Origin: Megamerina dolium
Lineage: Eukaryota > Arthropoda > Insecta > Diptera > Megamerinidae
Reading direction: 5' to 3'
DNA length: 64,000 bases
Assembly (NCBI GenBank): GCA_963854835.1
Contig: OY978525.1
Location: 88,675,807 to 88,739,806 of the forward strand
Below, piece by piece: positions 63,954 through 64,000 of this stretch (the stretch's first letter is position 1; each line of letters begins with the position of its first letter). The notes under the pieces were generated by a model. That model ran no database searches, was not told where the DNA came from, and saw nothing but the letters and a program-made list of their open reading frames with translations. Both the position numbers and the translations under genes were made by a program.

Positions 63954-64000
63954 TATACCCTGCATAATGCAATATGCATGGTATATTCATTTCGGTCAGA
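63954..64000 (+). repeat. start of another CAGGGTATA-type repeat (cut by window edge)
   Basis: TATACCCTGCATAATGCAAT restarts at 63954 directly after the previous copy, in the same orientation, giving a head-to-tail pair. Confidence 0.85.

Overview
The window looks like gene-poor, AT-rich nuclear DNA of a dipteran fly. A higher (cyclorrhaphan) fly, possibly a tephritid, fits best, but this rests on general character only: introns of 77-115 nt, TACATA/TACGTA-rich spacers, CAA/CAG/GAT triplet runs and the mix of transposon families. There are no bacterial operons, rRNA genes, functional tRNA genes or CRISPR arrays. Most long open frames are translated (TA)n microsatellite, antisense SINE sequence or chance frames.

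Host genes. The only convincing host genes are two minus-strand paralogues, here called gene A (52316-53161, 217 aa) and gene B (59988-60800, 215 aa). Each has three exons, two phase-1 introns, a signal peptide, a Gly-rich segment, a shared hydrophobic block ending FFSSWF and an amphipathic C-terminal helix. I do not recognise the family. Gene A has lost the intron-1 acceptor that B still has, but a downstream in-frame acceptor can rescue it. A 5'-truncated retrotransposon with a 13-bp target duplication sits about 100 bp upstream of its ATG. The second intron looks more conserved between the paralogues than exon 3, which suggests fast protein evolution.

Mobile DNA, left to right. 0-2 kb: mariner transposase 3' end, (TA)n, an inverted SINE pair and a second mariner relic. 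4-16 kb: several tRNA-derived SINEs, mariner relics and a TIR/foldback element near 13 kb. 17.1-20.3 kb: a nearly full-length but dead RTE-like (endonuclease + reverse transcriptase) element. 23-27 kb: a SINE and a Tc1/mariner relic. 31-33.5 kb: a LOA-type non-LTR relic. 36-42.5 kb: RT fragments, a dead mauritiana-type mariner with both terminal repeats and a piggyBac-type deletion derivative in TTAA. 45-50.4 kb: SINEs, a hAT-like TIR element and RT remnants. 51.5-52.0 kb: a hairpin-forming inverted repeat. 53-58 kb: the RTE insertion, R1-like, piggyBac and jockey-like relics. 58-64 kb: copies of a CAGGGTATA-type repeat, two SINEs and another mariner relic.

The main theme is repeated retroposition and decay around a small, rapidly changing secreted gene pair. 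The SINE family (ten copies or fragments here) has a clear tRNA-like promoter head with A and B boxes. One subfamily carries a TTAGG-like tail, and three copies abut long (TA)n tracts. All alignments were made by eye; no database search was possible.
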